Positions 17,775 to 27,938 are shown, counted from the stretch's first letter. The stretch: 64,000 nt of DNA from Salegentibacter tibetensis (GCF_020164485.1 NZ_JAIQZA010000011.1:1-64000); one strand, 5' to 3'. Numbers and translations: made by a program. The notes: generated by a model from the sequence alone, not told the origin.

Positions 17775-18698
17775 ATGAACACTTTCACCATAAATATACA
17801 AGCCACAAATAAACCGGGAATTATAAAATTTGAGACTAACAAATTTCTAACCCGGCACGAAAATTACGAGTTTAATAATATAGATGAAGCGGCTAAATCC
17901 CCACTAGCCCAGCAATTATTTTATTTACCTTTTGTAAAAACGGTTTATATCGCACAAAATTTTATTGCCATAGAGAAATATGATATCGTTGAATGGGATG
18001 ATGTGCAGGTAGAAGTTGGTGCACAAATAGAAGAATTCTTAAATAAAGGCGGCGTGGTAATAAAGGATGATACCGACAAGCCAAAAAACGTTCCGGTTAC
18101 GGTTTATGCAGAGAGTACTCCAAACCCGGGAGTAATGAAGTTTGTAGCCAACAAAAAACTGGTTTTAAAAACTGCGGAGTTTAAAAATATAGATGAGGCT
18201 AAAGATGCGCCCCTTGCGCAGCAACTTTTTCATTTTCCTTTTGTAAAAGCAGTTTTTATAGATTCCAACTACGTTTCTATTCACAAATACGATGTAGCCG
18301 ATTGGGAAGAAATCACTCTGGAATTAAGGGAATTTATCACCAATTACCTGCAAGACGGGAAAGAGGTCCTAAAAGCTGAAGCTTCAGTTCCACAACAAAC
18401 CGAAGCAGCGAGCCATCCTGCAAATCCGGAGGTGAGCCAGGAAATTAAAGATCTTGACGACACTTCAAAACAGGTCATCGCAATTTTAGATGAATATATT
18501 AAACCTGCTGTTGCGAGCGATGGTGGAAATATTCTGTTTGATTCCTATAATTCTGAAAGTAAAACCGTAAAAGTAATTCTCCAGGGAGCTTGCAGCGGTT
18601 GCCCGTCTTCCACAATGACGCTTAAGAGTGGAATTGAAACGATGCTAAGGGATATGCTTCGCGGAAAAGTAGACTACGTAGAAGCTGTTAACGGATAA
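17775..18698 (+). CDS. NifU-family Fe-S cluster carrier with duplicated Nfu N-terminal domain
   Basis: A 307-aa cytoplasmic protein. Two similar domains of the Nfu_N type occupy about residues 1-95 and 107-200. They share the pattern PG-(I/V)-(I/M)-KF followed by SPLAQQLFYLPFVKTV or APLAQQLFHFPFVKAV. After a linker (about 205-228) comes the NifU C-terminal domain with the cluster-binding pair Cys273 and Cys276 in GACSGCPSSTM. It should receive and pass on 4Fe-4S clusters. Flavobacterial proteins of this three-domain kind are known; the duplication in the N-terminal half is plain in the sequence. Confidence 0.88.
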   Translation: MNTFTINIQATNKPGIIKFETNKFLTRHENYEFNNIDEAAKSPLAQQLFYLPFVKTVYIAQNFIAIEKYDIVEWDDVQVEVGAQIEEFLNKGGVVIKDDTDKPKNVPVTVYAESTPNPGVMKFVANKKLVLKTAEFKNIDEAKDAPLAQQLFHFPFVKAVFIDSNYVSIHKYDVADWEEITLELREFITNYLQDGKEVLKAEASVPQQTEAASHPANPEVSQEIKDLDDTSKQVIAILDEYIKPAVASDGGNILFDSYNSESKTVKVILQGACSGCPSSTMTLKSGIETMLRDMLRGKVDYVEAVNG

Positions 18699-18709
18699 TT
18701 CTAATGCTG

Positions 18710-20962
18710 TTAAAGGGTTGATTTAGCTTCAATATAAAATTCCCGGAATAATTGAATTAGGTTAAGTGTAGACGAAATAAGGTCTTTAGACTCCAGTAGA
18801 AGCCCAAAATAAAGTTTTGTGTTTTTAGGACTGGTTTCTGAAGTCCTTATACGATTAATTTGCTTCTCTATCATTTCTGAAACCATATCTAGCAATTCTT
18901 GCTTCTCTGCAAGAATATCGTCTAAACGCTCAAAATCGTGTTCATCAAAAGTGTATTTTATCTCTTCAAATAACTCCTGAAGCTTTTTATCAATCTTTTT
19001 CAGGTCTCTAATTTGGTTAAATTTCAGATTCTTGTGATTGTTATTTACGTGATCAAAAGAATTTCTGGTAATGTATCGAGTAGAGTTCACCATCTCCTGC
19101 AAATAATCGAGTAAATGAATATAAAAACGACTGGCTTCCACCGAATCTTCATCAAGAGATCTGATAAAATAGTAGATATTTCCTTTTAAATTATCTACCT
19201 CGCTCTCAAGATCACCAACCTTTTTATTGTTCTTTTTTAGTTTTGTGAGATCATGATAACCCAGGTTATCTACGGTTTTGGTATAGCGCTTTCTAATACC
19301 GGAAATCACCTGGGAGATATTTACCGAACTCTCTGCGGTAATTTCATTAATGGTAATAATATCTGTGCGTTTATATCTTTTCTGACGCTTATCTGCTTTC
19401 GCTTTTTTAGCGTGAGACATCGTGTTTTTAACGATAAAAAAGGCAGTTATACATACGAGAATAGCAATGGCGATTAAACCTCCAAAATAGATTATTGCTG
19501 CAAAAATCGCTGCACCAAAGAATGCTACCAAAGCGGTAACAAACCAGCCTCCAATCACATTCAGCACTCCGGCAACCCTATATACAGCACTTTCCTGGTT
19601 CCAGGCCCTGTCTGCTAAAGATGTTCCCATAGCCACCATAAAAGTCACATAAGTTGTTGAAAGCGGTAGCTGCAGGTTAGTTCCCATAGAGATTAAAACA
19701 CTGGCTACTACCAAATTCACAGAAGCCCTTACCAGATCAAATGCCGGGGGGGCAATTTCCCTTGCCTGAGTCTTTGTTTTAGGAGTTTCAAACTGATTAT
19801 TTATTTTCTTGCGAAAGTTTTCAGGAAGTACATCTGAAACTGCGGCACCAAATATTATAGAATACCTAACAATGGTTCTGGATAAATAATTGGCTCCAAA
19901 CCGCTCTGAACCTTCATTTTGCCTGGATAATTTTACGCCGGTATCTACAACAGCCCTGGCTTTTCCAGAAAACCAGATGGTAAGCACCATTACCCCACCA
20001 GCAAAAATCAGTATAATTTCGGGCGTGGGAACGCTTCCGGCGAGATCGCTCATCAATAATTCTGAAGCTGCTACACCAGATGCACTCCAAATCTCGTAAG
20101 ACTGCCAGGCTGCAATTGGTACACCAATAAAATTCACCAAATCGTTTCCTGCGAAGGCCAGCGCTAGCGCAAACGTACCTACAATAACAATTATTCTTAG
20201 GATATTGACCCTGAAAAAGCTTATTAATACTTTAGAAAGAATTGTAAAACCAATTAAGCTAAAAATAATCACCTGTATTCGATTATTATTCACATCCTCT
20301 ACAAAATGATCAGACACAAAAGCCATAGTATTAAGGCCTTTAATAAGGATAAAATAGAAGATAGCCGCAAGAGAAACTCCACCAAAAATAGCACCGGTAT
20401 ATTTCAGTCTCCTTTCATATTTAAAAGAAAGTACCAGCCGGGAGAAATACTGAACTACTGCCCCGGCTATAAATGCAATTACAATAGCCAGCAAGATGCC
20501 TAAAATAACTTCAGAAGCCTTTTCTACATTTATAAAATCTGCCAGATGGGTAATATCATTAGTAGTTTTAAAGATCTTTATAAGAGCAATACTTACCGCT
20601 GCCCCAAGCAATTCAAACATTATGGATACCGTGGTCGATGTTGGCAGCCCCATGGAATTAAAGAAATCCAACAGTAAAACATCAGTTATCATAACAGCCA
20701 TAAATATGACCATGATCTCTTCAAAATAGAATTCCTGCGGAAGAAAAATCCCTTTTCGGGCTACTTCCATTAATCCGCTGGAAAATATAGCACCTACTGC
20801 AACTCCAAGGCTTGCAATAATAAGGATAGAACGCAGGGAAACAGCTTTGGACCCCACTGCAGAATTCAGGAAATTAATAGCATCGTTACTCACCCCTACC
20901 ACTAAATCGGTAATGGCGAGAACAAATAAAACTCCCAATATAATGAGATAAACATCCTGCAT
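18710..20962 (-). CDS. PiT-family inorganic phosphate transporter with C-terminal PhoU-like domain
   Basis: A 750-aa inner-membrane protein. Residues 1-500 form the PHO4/PiT permease with the signatures GVSNDAINFLNSAVGSKA near the N-terminus and GTNLQLPLSTTYVTFMVAMGT in the second half; these matching motifs come from the family's inverted duplication. The final 230 residues are soluble, helical and charged, resembling the DUF47/PhoU-like partner usually encoded by a separate gene. Uptake is driven by a cation gradient. Its 3' end faces the NifU-like gene with an 11-base gap. Confidence 0.88.
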   Translation of the reverse strand: MQDVYLIILGVLFVLAITDLVVGVSNDAINFLNSAVGSKAVSLRSILIIASLGVAVGAIFSSGLMEVARKGIFLPQEFYFEEIMVIFMAVMITDVLLLDFFNSMGLPTSTTVSIMFELLGAAVSIALIKIFKTTNDITHLADFINVEKASEVILGILLAIVIAFIAGAVVQYFSRLVLSFKYERRLKYTGAIFGGVSLAAIFYFILIKGLNTMAFVSDHFVEDVNNNRIQVIIFSLIGFTILSKVLISFFRVNILRIIVIVGTFALALAFAGNDLVNFIGVPIAAWQSYEIWSASGVAASELLMSDLAGSVPTPEIILIFAGGVMVLTIWFSGKARAVVDTGVKLSRQNEGSERFGANYLSRTIVRYSIIFGAAVSDVLPENFRKKINNQFETPKTKTQAREIAPPAFDLVRASVNLVVASVLISMGTNLQLPLSTTYVTFMVAMGTSLADRAWNQESAVYRVAGVLNVIGGWFVTALVAFFGAAIFAAIIYFGGLIAIAILVCITAFFIVKNTMSHAKKAKADKRQKRYKRTDIITINEITAESSVNISQVISGIRKRYTKTVDNLGYHDLTKLKKNNKKVGDLESEVDNLKGNIYYFIRSLDEDSVEASRFYIHLLDYLQEMVNSTRYITRNSFDHVNNNHKNLKFNQIRDLKKIDKKLQELFEEIKYTFDEHDFERLDDILAEKQELLDMVSEMIEKQINRIRTSETSPKNTKLYFGLLLESKDLISSTLNLIQLFREFYIEAKSTL

Positions 20963-21258
20963 GAAAATAAAATCCTTTTAACCTGTAAAATTCAGTGAAT
21001 TTTTCCTAATAAATCATTTCCTTAGGTTATTAAAACTTTAATTAAATAGCAACTACTTAGCGTATAGTTTTATCGTTTTTATATTTAATTGAACTTAAAA
21101 AACTAAAGCAATTCAGCCGGATTCATTTTTTTGAAAAAAAATTGGTCCATATTTGTTGCCCCGGTGAAATCCCCTGATTTTTGACCATTTACCTTTTCCG
21201 AAAAAATTCCTGTTATTTTTAGGGAAATTGAATTGTAACAATATAATACCAATCCATT
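20963..21258. other. Divergent intergenic region between phosphate transporter and dodecin
   Basis: This 296-base stretch is the longest without a gene and must hold the promoters of both divergent genes. It is very AT-rich. No full TTTG-N19-TAnnTTTG match was found on either strand. A short imperfect inverted repeat (ATTCCT...AGGGAAAT, about 21207-21230) lies upstream of dodecin. No reading frame here looks coding. Confidence 0.5.
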
Positions 21259-21459
21259 ATGTCTATCATAAAAGTAATTGAGATTTTGGCGAATTCTACC
21301 GAAAGCTGGGAAGATGCCACAAAAAAAGCAGTGAAGCATGCAGCTAAAACCGTGAAGAATATAAAATCGGTTTATGTTAAAGATCAAAGCGCCCTTGTAA
21401 ATGGAGAAAACATTACCGAATTTAGGGTTAATGTAAAAATCTCTTTTGAAGTCAGTTAA
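21259..21459 (+). CDS. Dodecin, flavin-binding storage protein
   Basis: A 66-aa protein with the dodecin pattern IKVIEILANSTESWEDATKKAVKHAAKTVKNI followed by a C-terminal beta strand with TEFRVNVKISFEVS. Dodecins form hollow dodecamers that bind flavins and protect them from light and side reactions. The Trp in ESWEDA is the residue that stacks on the isoalloxazine ring in characterised members. Length is normal. It is monocistronic, with a strong terminator after it. Confidence 0.93.
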   Translation: MSIIKVIEILANSTESWEDATKKAVKHAAKTVKNIKSVYVKDQSALVNGENITEFRVNVKISFEVS

Positions 21460-21479
21460 TTTTCACTCAAAATATTGGC

Positions 21480-21507
21480 AACGCTCCCTGGGATTCCAGG
21501 GAGCGTT
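21480..21507 (+). terminator. Rho-independent terminator after dodecin
   Basis: A perfect 12-bp stem: AACGCTCCCTGG (21480-21491) pairs with CCAGGGAGCGTT (21496-21507) around GATT, then TTTACTTTT. It is the strongest terminator in the window. Confidence 0.92.
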
Positions 21508-21526
21508 TTACTTTTAAAAAACAAAT

Positions 21527-23569
21527 ATGTCCGCACCAAAATTCACCAATAGCCTAATTAACGAGACCAGTCCTTACCTTTTACAACACGCGCATAATCC
21601 CGTAAACTGGGAGGCCTGGAATTCAAAAAGCCTGGAAAAATCCCGCAAAGAAGATAAACTTTTACTTATTAGTGTCGGTTATTCTGCCTGCCATTGGTGC
21701 CATGTTATGGAACATGAAAGTTTTGAAGATGAAGCTGTGGCTGAAATTATGAACGCCCACTTTATTAATATTAAAGTCGATAGGGAAGAACGCCCAGATA
21801 TAGACCAGGTTTATATGAATGCAGTACAGATAATGACCGGTGCTGGTGGTTGGCCTATGAATATCGTAGCCCTTCCCGATGGCCGGCCGGTTTGGGGTGG
21901 CACCTATTTTAGAAAAGAGCAATGGAAGGATGCTTTAAAACAACTTTCGGGACTTTATAAAACCAAGCCAGATGAAATGAAAGAATATGCGTCCAGGCTG
22001 GAAAAAGGGCTTCAGCAATTACAGCTCATTGAAATTCCCGAAGAAGAAACACCCTTCTCTACCGATTTTCTAAATGAAATCCTTGAAAAATGGAAAAAAG
22101 GATTCGATAAAAAAAATGGGGGTTCGCAAGGGGCTCCAAAATTTATGCTTCCGGTAAACCAGGAATTTTTATTGCGTAGCGGCGTTCAGCTAAAAGATCA
22201 AGACCTTCTTGAGCATTCCCTGCACAGCCTTAATAAAATCTCTTACGGTGGTGTTTTTGACCATATTGGCGGCGGGTTTTCACGTTACTCGGTAGATGAA
22301 CGCTGGCACGTTCCCCACTTTGAAAAAATGCTTTATGATAACGCTCAGCTAGTAAGCCTGTATAGCGATGCTTTTTCCCTAACAAAAGACAATTGGTATA
22401 AAGAAGTGGTTTTAAAAACCCTGGAATTTGTAAATGACGAACTTACCGATACTACTGGCGCATTCTATTCAGCTCTGGATGCAGATAGTGAAGATAAAAA
22501 CAGGAATAAAACCGAAGGTGCTTATTATGTATGGAAAAAAGAAGAATTGCAGGCTTTAATAAAAGAAGATTTTAAAATTTTTGAAGCATATTATAATATA
22601 AATTCCTTCGGAAAATGGGAGGAAAATAATTATGTGCTTATCCGGTCTAAAAATGATAAAACAATTGCTGAAACATTTAATATTAGGCATACTGAACTAC
22701 AATCCAAGAAAGAAAACTGGATCAAGATCCTAAAAAAAGAGCGAGATAAAAGAACAAAACCGGGACTGGATGATAAAAGTTTAACCTCATGGAATGCCTT
22801 AATGCTTAATGGATATATCGATGCTTATAAAGCTTTTAATACACAGGAATTTCTCGAAAAAGCGCTAAAAAATGCGGAATTCCTTCAAAAGCATCAGTTT
22901 AAGAAAGATTTTCGGCTTTGGCATAACTTCAAAAACGGAAAGAGTTCTATAAATGCTTATTTGGAAGATTATGTTTTTTGCACCGAAGCTTTTCTCAACT
23001 TATATGAAGCAACTTTTGAAGAAAAATGGCTGGAAATTGCAGAGCATTTAATCTCGGTTTGCTTTGAAGATTTTCAGGATAAAAATACCGGACTTTTTTA
23101 TTTTACTTCTTCAAAAGATGAAGCCTTAATTACCAGAACTTATGAGCTAAATGATAATGTAATGCCGGCATCAAACTCGGTTATGGCTAAAAATTTATTC
23201 AAGGTTGCTAAAATAACCGGTAATCGGGATTATTACGACCTGGCAGCCAGAATGCTAAAAACAGTACAACCGCAAATTAAAACCTACCCGCAATCTTATG
23301 CGAACTGGTTGGATTTAGTGCTTAATTTCACTGAAACCTTTTATGAAATAGCGATCACAGGAAAAAATGCTCATTCGATAAAGAAAGAGCTTCAACAGGA
23401 ATTCCTACCAAATACAATTTTTGCCGGTAGTAAAGGTGCTTCTGAAATATCACTCTTAAAAAACAGGTTTAAAGAAAATCAGGATTTAATTTACATCTGC
23501 AGTGACGGAAAATGTGATCTACCCCTAAATTCTGTAGAAGATTCTATTAAAAAGATGAAACATTTTTAA
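21527..23569 (+). CDS. Thioredoxin-domain protein of the YyaL/SSP411 family
   Basis: A 680-aa protein. The N-terminal 170 residues are the thioredoxin-like domain of this family with Cys55 and Cys58 in SACHWCHVMEHESFED and the DREERPDIDQVYM block. The remainder is an (alpha/alpha)6 barrel related to N-acylglucosamine 2-epimerases and glycosidases, with motifs GGVFDHIGGGFSRYSVDERWHVPHFEKMLYDNA, SALDADSED and TSWNALM. The family is widespread and its reaction is not established. No signal peptide is present. It starts 19 bases after the dodecin terminator. Confidence 0.9.
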   Translation: MSAPKFTNSLINETSPYLLQHAHNPVNWEAWNSKSLEKSRKEDKLLLISVGYSACHWCHVMEHESFEDEAVAEIMNAHFINIKVDREERPDIDQVYMNAVQIMTGAGGWPMNIVALPDGRPVWGGTYFRKEQWKDALKQLSGLYKTKPDEMKEYASRLEKGLQQLQLIEIPEEETPFSTDFLNEILEKWKKGFDKKNGGSQGAPKFMLPVNQEFLLRSGVQLKDQDLLEHSLHSLNKISYGGVFDHIGGGFSRYSVDERWHVPHFEKMLYDNAQLVSLYSDAFSLTKDNWYKEVVLKTLEFVNDELTDTTGAFYSALDADSEDKNRNKTEGAYYVWKKEELQALIKEDFKIFEAYYNINSFGKWEENNYVLIRSKNDKTIAETFNIRHTELQSKKENWIKILKKERDKRTKPGLDDKSLTSWNALMLNGYIDAYKAFNTQEFLEKALKNAEFLQKHQFKKDFRLWHNFKNGKSSINAYLEDYVFCTEAFLNLYEATFEEKWLEIAEHLISVCFEDFQDKNTGLFYFTSSKDEALITRTYELNDNVMPASNSVMAKNLFKVAKITGNRDYYDLAARMLKTVQPQIKTYPQSYANWLDLVLNFTETFYEIAITGKNAHSIKKELQQEFLPNTIFAGSKGASEISLLKNRFKENQDLIYICSDGKCDLPLNSVEDSIKKMKHF

Positions 23570-23642
23570 CAAAAATTAAACATTAAACTTTCTTATAAAT
23601 AAAAAAATATATTCAATTTGTTGCTCCAAAAAGATTGATAGC

Positions 23643-24530
23643 ATGGATAAAATAAACGATTGGGGCGCCATCGCAAGAGAATACGCAGAAAAGTTTATTG
23701 ATTATTTACCAACATTATTGGGAGCACTTGCGCTTCTTTTTATCGGACTTTGGATAATAGGTATTATCGTTAAGTATATAGGTAAATTATTTCAAAAGAA
23801 AGATTATGATAAAACCTTAGAAATTTTCACCGTAAATGCTACGAGGTGGGGACTTCGCATTATACTCTTTGTGCTGGTAATTACACAGCTGGGGGTACAA
23901 AGCGCATCTTTAGTAGCCGCGATTGGTGCTGCAGGTTTAGCGATTGGTCTTGCCATGCAGGGATCACTTTCTAACCTGGCCGGTGGTGTTTTGCTTATTG
24001 TTTTAAAACCTTTCAAAGTTGGTGACTGGATAGAAGCACAGGGAATCTCTGGATCTGTTGTAGAAATCACTTTATTTTATACCAAAATTGACACTTTTGG
24101 AAACCAACGTGCTGTAATCCCGAATGGAGATCTAAGTAATGACAATATTATAAATTACAGTTTTAATGGCACAAGAAAAGAAAATCTAAGCTTCGGAATC
24201 TCTTATGACGACGATTTGAAAAAGGCTAAAGAAGTACTTAGAAACCTTGTAGAGGAGCAGGAAAATGTATTAAAAGACCCGCCACCACAAATTATCGTTT
24301 CCGAACTTGGAGCTGATTCAGTAAACTTTTCAGTGAGATATTTTGCTGAAAACAGTAAATTCTGGGATTTACATTGGTATATGATTGAGGAGGGTAAAAT
24401 AAGACTGGAAGAAGCAGGTATGACAATTCCATATCCTCAGCGAGATGTTTACCTATACGACCAGACCAAGATGAATGGTACTGTAGAAAAGAGATCAAAA
24501 AAGATTAACACCTCGAATACCGCCGATTAA
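23643..24530 (+). CDS. Small-conductance mechanosensitive channel, MscS family
   Basis: A 295-aa inner-membrane channel that opens on hypo-osmotic shock. Three hydrophobic segments (about residues 20-45, 68-88 and 92-125) are followed by the MscS beta domain. The pore-lining helix shows the Gly/Ala-rich pattern AAIGAAGLAIGLAMQGSLSNL and the next block KPFKVGDWIE is a family hallmark. Length matches minimal MscS proteins (about 285 aa). Its stop overlaps that of tsaB by four bases on the opposite strand. Confidence 0.93.
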   Translation: MDKINDWGAIAREYAEKFIDYLPTLLGALALLFIGLWIIGIIVKYIGKLFQKKDYDKTLEIFTVNATRWGLRIILFVLVITQLGVQSASLVAAIGAAGLAIGLAMQGSLSNLAGGVLLIVLKPFKVGDWIEAQGISGSVVEITLFYTKIDTFGNQRAVIPNGDLSNDNIINYSFNGTRKENLSFGISYDDDLKKAKEVLRNLVEEQENVLKDPPPQIIVSELGADSVNFSVRYFAENSKFWDLHWYMIEEGKIRLEEAGMTIPYPQRDVYLYDQTKMNGTVEKRSKKINTSNTAD

Positions 24531-25186
24531 CCGGCAATAAAATCTTTTAAATAATAAGGTTCAAAATAGGCGACATCTTCGGTGTCGCTTATTTTATATT
24601 TGGCTTCTGCTAAACTGCACATTTCCCTTGCAGATGGTAATTTATCTGTGATAAATTCGGCGTTTGGATGGGCAAAAATGGCTTCAAATTTTTCTACGCC
24701 ATTTCCTAAGAAAGCAGTCCTATCCTTTTCTAAAAATTCAGCAAAAGAATTTTTATCCAAAACCTCAGCTTTAGTTTCTCTTATTTCATTTAAACCTTTA
24801 TCGAAAACAGCCGAGTAGACTTCCATTCTTCGTGCATCCAACATAGGGATCACAAATCCTTTTTCCAGTTTTATCTGCGCTGCTAAAGAGGCCAGGGTTG
24901 CAATAGAAATTAGTGGAATATCCAGCGAAAAACATAAACCCTTGGCAGTAGAGACTCCTATCCTTAATCCAGTATAGGAACCTGGGCCTTTACTTACAGC
25001 AATCGCATTAAGATCTGCTACACTTAAGTTATTTTCTTTTAGAATTTCATCTATAAAAACGTGTAACTTCTCAGCGTGCGAATAGTTATTGCTTTTATCT
25101 TCCTTGAGCGCCACTATAGCCCCGTCTTGTGAAAGTGCAACAGAACAATTTGTAGTAGCGGTTTCTAAACAAAGTATTAATGCCAA
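24527..25186 (-). CDS. tsaB: tRNA threonylcarbamoyladenosine biosynthesis protein TsaB
   Basis: TsaB is the partner of TsaD and TsaE that transfers threonylcarbamoyl to A37 of ANN-decoding tRNAs. The 219-aa protein begins LCLETATTNCSVAL and carries the GPGSYTGLRIGVSTAKGL motif of the ASKHA fold; it lacks the metal-binding histidines of TsaD, as expected. No ATG is available near the conserved N-terminus. The start is therefore taken as the TTG at 25184-25186, preceded by an AGAGG-like sequence. It follows the adaptor gene of the exporter with a 15-base gap. Confidence 0.92.
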   Translation of the reverse strand: MALILCLETATTNCSVALSQDGAIVALKEDKSNNYSHAEKLHVFIDEILKENNLSVADLNAIAVSKGPGSYTGLRIGVSTAKGLCFSLDIPLISIATLASLAAQIKLEKGFVIPMLDARRMEVYSAVFDKGLNEIRETKAEVLDKNSFAEFLEKDRTAFLGNGVEKFEAIFAHPNAEFITDKLPSAREMCSLAEAKYKISDTEDVAYFEPYYLKDFIAG

Positions 25187-25201
25187 ATCCTCTAGTTTTT
25201 C

Positions 25202-26434
25202 TTATTTATTAGTTACTTCAACATCGTCACCTTCTTTCAGGCTTTTTGTAACAGTATTATAAGGCCCTGTTATCACGGTCTCACCCTCAGCCAAACCTTC
25301 AGTAATTTCAATATTACTATCGTCCTGGATTCCGGTAGAAACTTTTCTAAGTTCTGCCTTTTCACCTTCTTTTAAAAAAACAGCCTCATATTTTTCATTG
25401 CCACTTTTGCCTGCTGTGGTATCGGTTTTAATTACAATAGCACTAATTGGTATACCTATAATATTGTCTTTTCTATTAGTGATTATGTCTACCGTAGCCG
25501 TCATACCAGGTCTAAAGGGAGAATAATTATCTGCTTTTCCTTCTATAAGATCTTTATACGATTCCTCTAAAATACGAACTTTCACCTTAAAATTTGTCAC
25601 CTGATCTGTAGTAAGCGCGGCATCAGCCGAATTTGAAATTTCAGTAACAATTCCATCAAACTCTTTCCCCAAATAAGCATCTACCTCAACTATGGTAGAA
25701 TCTCCAACCTCTACCTTTACGATATCGTTCTCATTAACATCTACTACAACTTCCATATTGGTAAGGTTGGCTACCCTAAGAATTTCGGTACCGGCCATTT
25801 GCTGGGTTCCTACTACCCTTTCACCAAGTTCGGCATCAAGTTTTGAGATCGTACCTGTCATAGGAGCGTAAATATTAGTTCTCCCTAGGTTATCGGTGGC
25901 TTCCTTTACCGTAGCTGCAGTGCTTTGCATATTATAATAAGCCGACTCTTTATTGGCCTGCGCCACTTCATATTCTGAGACAATTCTGTCCCACTCAGCT
26001 TTAGAAATCACTCCTTTTTCAAAAAGACTTTTATTTCGGTTATAATTGGCTTCAGCTTGTTTTAAACTTGCTTCTGCCTGGGCATAATTTGCCCTTGAAG
26101 TTTCCAGCCCAGCCTGGGCTCTATTTACGCTAGACTGATAAATATCGGGGTTTACCCTAACCAATAAATCTCCCTTTTCTACCGCCTGTCCTTCAACTAT
26201 AGGAAGTTCAATTATTTCTCCTGAAACTTCAGAAGATAATTTTACTTCAATCTCAGGTTGAATTTTCCCTGTGGCCGAAACAGTTTCTATAATATTTATA
26301 GGTTCAATTTTAGTAATTTCTACTTCTTTAAAATTACCAGACTTACCAAACCAGCCGGCTTTTTTGCCTACTATAAGCAGGACAATAAGCGCGAGAGCAA
26401 TTCCGATAATTATAAATAGAGTCTTTTTCTTCAT
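25202..26434 (-). CDS. Periplasmic adaptor subunit (MacA/HlyD type) of an efflux system
   Basis: A 410-aa membrane fusion protein. A single N-terminal membrane anchor (about residues 4-23) is followed by a split lipoyl/barrel-sandwich domain (VSATGKIQPEIEVKLSSEVSGEIIEL... and TNIYAPMTGTISKLDAELGERV), a coiled-coil hairpin (about 95-165) and beta-barrel domains. It should bridge the inner-membrane ABC permease and TolC. It is the last gene of the exporter cluster, directly after tolC. A second, more divergent adaptor lies on the other side of tolC. Confidence 0.9.
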   Translation of the reverse strand: MKKKTLFIIIGIALALIVLLIVGKKAGWFGKSGNFKEVEITKIEPINIIETVSATGKIQPEIEVKLSSEVSGEIIELPIVEGQAVEKGDLLVRVNPDIYQSSVNRAQAGLETSRANYAQAEASLKQAEANYNRNKSLFEKGVISKAEWDRIVSEYEVAQANKESAYYNMQSTAATVKEATDNLGRTNIYAPMTGTISKLDAELGERVVGTQQMAGTEILRVANLTNMEVVVDVNENDIVKVEVGDSTIVEVDAYLGKEFDGIVTEISNSADAALTTDQVTNFKVKVRILEESYKDLIEGKADNYSPFRPGMTATVDIITNRKDNIIGIPISAIVIKTDTTAGKSGNEKYEAVFLKEGEKAELRKVSTGIQDDSNIEITEGLAEGETVITGPYNTVTKSLKEGDDVEVTNK

Positions 26435-26437
26435 AAT

Positions 26438-27877
26438 TTAAAATTTAAGATCGCTCACAGGTACTCCAAAATATAATTCAAGTACTTTTAATTTAAAAAT
26501 ATAATCATATTTGGTTCTAAGCACTTCACTTTGTGCGTTTTCATACCTTAATTTTGCCTGGCTAAATTCAAAAGCATTAGAGATTCCTACATCAAAACGT
26601 TGTGTAGAATAGTCAAAAGCCTGCTCCTGTGCATTTGCTGCAACCAGAGCCGCTTCGTAAGCTTCAAAAGCTCCTTCGGCATCAACATAAGCCTGGTAAA
26701 CATTTGCTTCAAGATCCAGCTCTGCCTGTTCTAATTCGTACTCAGCCCGCTTTGCATTCACCTGGCTTCTTCTAACCTGGATTCTGGTAGCCAAACCGTT
26801 AAAAATTGGCACACTAACCTGAAGCCCATAAGTCATACCATCATTTCGCGCTAATTGATCAAAAAATGGTAATGGGCTGCCAATTGTAGACATCATATTT
26901 GGAGCAACCACTATATCACCGGTTTGTTCTACTACCCCAATTTGCCGGGTAGGATCATTCGGGTCTATTTCTGCACCAACTATTCTTGCATTACCAGATT
27001 CCCTGGTATTGTAGTTGAAAAAAGCTCCTACACTGGGATAGTAAGCTCCCCTGGCAATTTCAACATCTTTTAGCGCCAGTTCCCTGTTGGCTTCAGCAAT
27101 TCTAATCTCAGATCTTTCTTCTTTGGCTTGCTCTACAATATCATCTACAGTATTATCCAGTATTTCTATCCCAAAAATATCGTAATCCCTTTCTACAATA
27201 TCAAAATTCTCATAATCTTTAATAAGAAGCGTTTGCGCTAAACTTATAAGGGAAATCCTAATATTGTTCTGAGCCACAATTATTCGTTGGCGTTCATCGG
27301 CATTAGTAGCTTCAATTTCCAGAAGATCCCCCTGTGGCAATGAGCCGGCATCTACCAGTTCCCTGGTTCTTTCCATTTGCTCCTGGGTAACTTCGTTTTG
27401 CATTCTAAGAATTTCAAGGTTTTGCTTATTAAAAAGCACCTGCAAATAAGAATCGGCCACGAAAAGCGTAATATCATCTTTCATCTTGTCCAACGCATAT
27501 TGGGTGGCAAGCTGTGAGATTTTGGCACGTTGTAATTGTTTAAAATTTCTAAGTCCGTCAAAAAGATTCATACTTGCGGTAACCCCTGCGGAAAAGTTTC
27601 TTGTAGTTTGTGTCTGTAAAATACCTGTAGTTACGTTTTGGGTAAGACCTGTGTTCCAGGAGTTCGTTGCTGAAGCGTTTACGTTTGGAAGAAAATTACC
27701 AATCGCATCCCTTCTGCCCAGTTCTGCCATCTCTACATCGAGCTCGCTCTGTTTTACTGAAATATTGTTTTCCAGGGCATAATTAACACATTCCTGAAGT
27801 GTCCATTTGTTGTTTTCCTGGGCTTGTGCAAATAAAGCTGAAAATAAAAATATGGTTAGTAAGCTGTATTTTTTCAT
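26438..27877 (-). CDS. TolC-family outer-membrane efflux channel
   Basis: A 479-aa outer-membrane protein with a signal peptide (cleavage near LFAQAQ). It has the internally repeated helical pattern of TolC, each half opening with an ALENNISVKQSELDVEMAE or RSEIRIAEANRELALKDVE-like helix and a short strand pair. The trimer would form the channel through which the ABC exporter expels its substrate. It lies between the two adaptor genes, 3 bases before one and 61 bases after the other. Confidence 0.92.
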   Translation of the reverse strand: MKKYSLLTIFLFSALFAQAQENNKWTLQECVNYALENNISVKQSELDVEMAELGRRDAIGNFLPNVNASATNSWNTGLTQNVTTGILQTQTTRNFSAGVTASMNLFDGLRNFKQLQRAKISQLATQYALDKMKDDITLFVADSYLQVLFNKQNLEILRMQNEVTQEQMERTRELVDAGSLPQGDLLEIEATNADERQRIIVAQNNIRISLISLAQTLLIKDYENFDIVERDYDIFGIEILDNTVDDIVEQAKEERSEIRIAEANRELALKDVEIARGAYYPSVGAFFNYNTRESGNARIVGAEIDPNDPTRQIGVVEQTGDIVVAPNMMSTIGSPLPFFDQLARNDGMTYGLQVSVPIFNGLATRIQVRRSQVNAKRAEYELEQAELDLEANVYQAYVDAEGAFEAYEAALVAANAQEQAFDYSTQRFDVGISNAFEFSQAKLRYENAQSEVLRTKYDYIFKLKVLELYFGVPVSDLKF

Positions 27878-27938
27878 AATCGGGATTCTAGTTGATGAGT
27901 CTGTGATATTCTAAACTTGTTACATTTTGAGATGAAAT

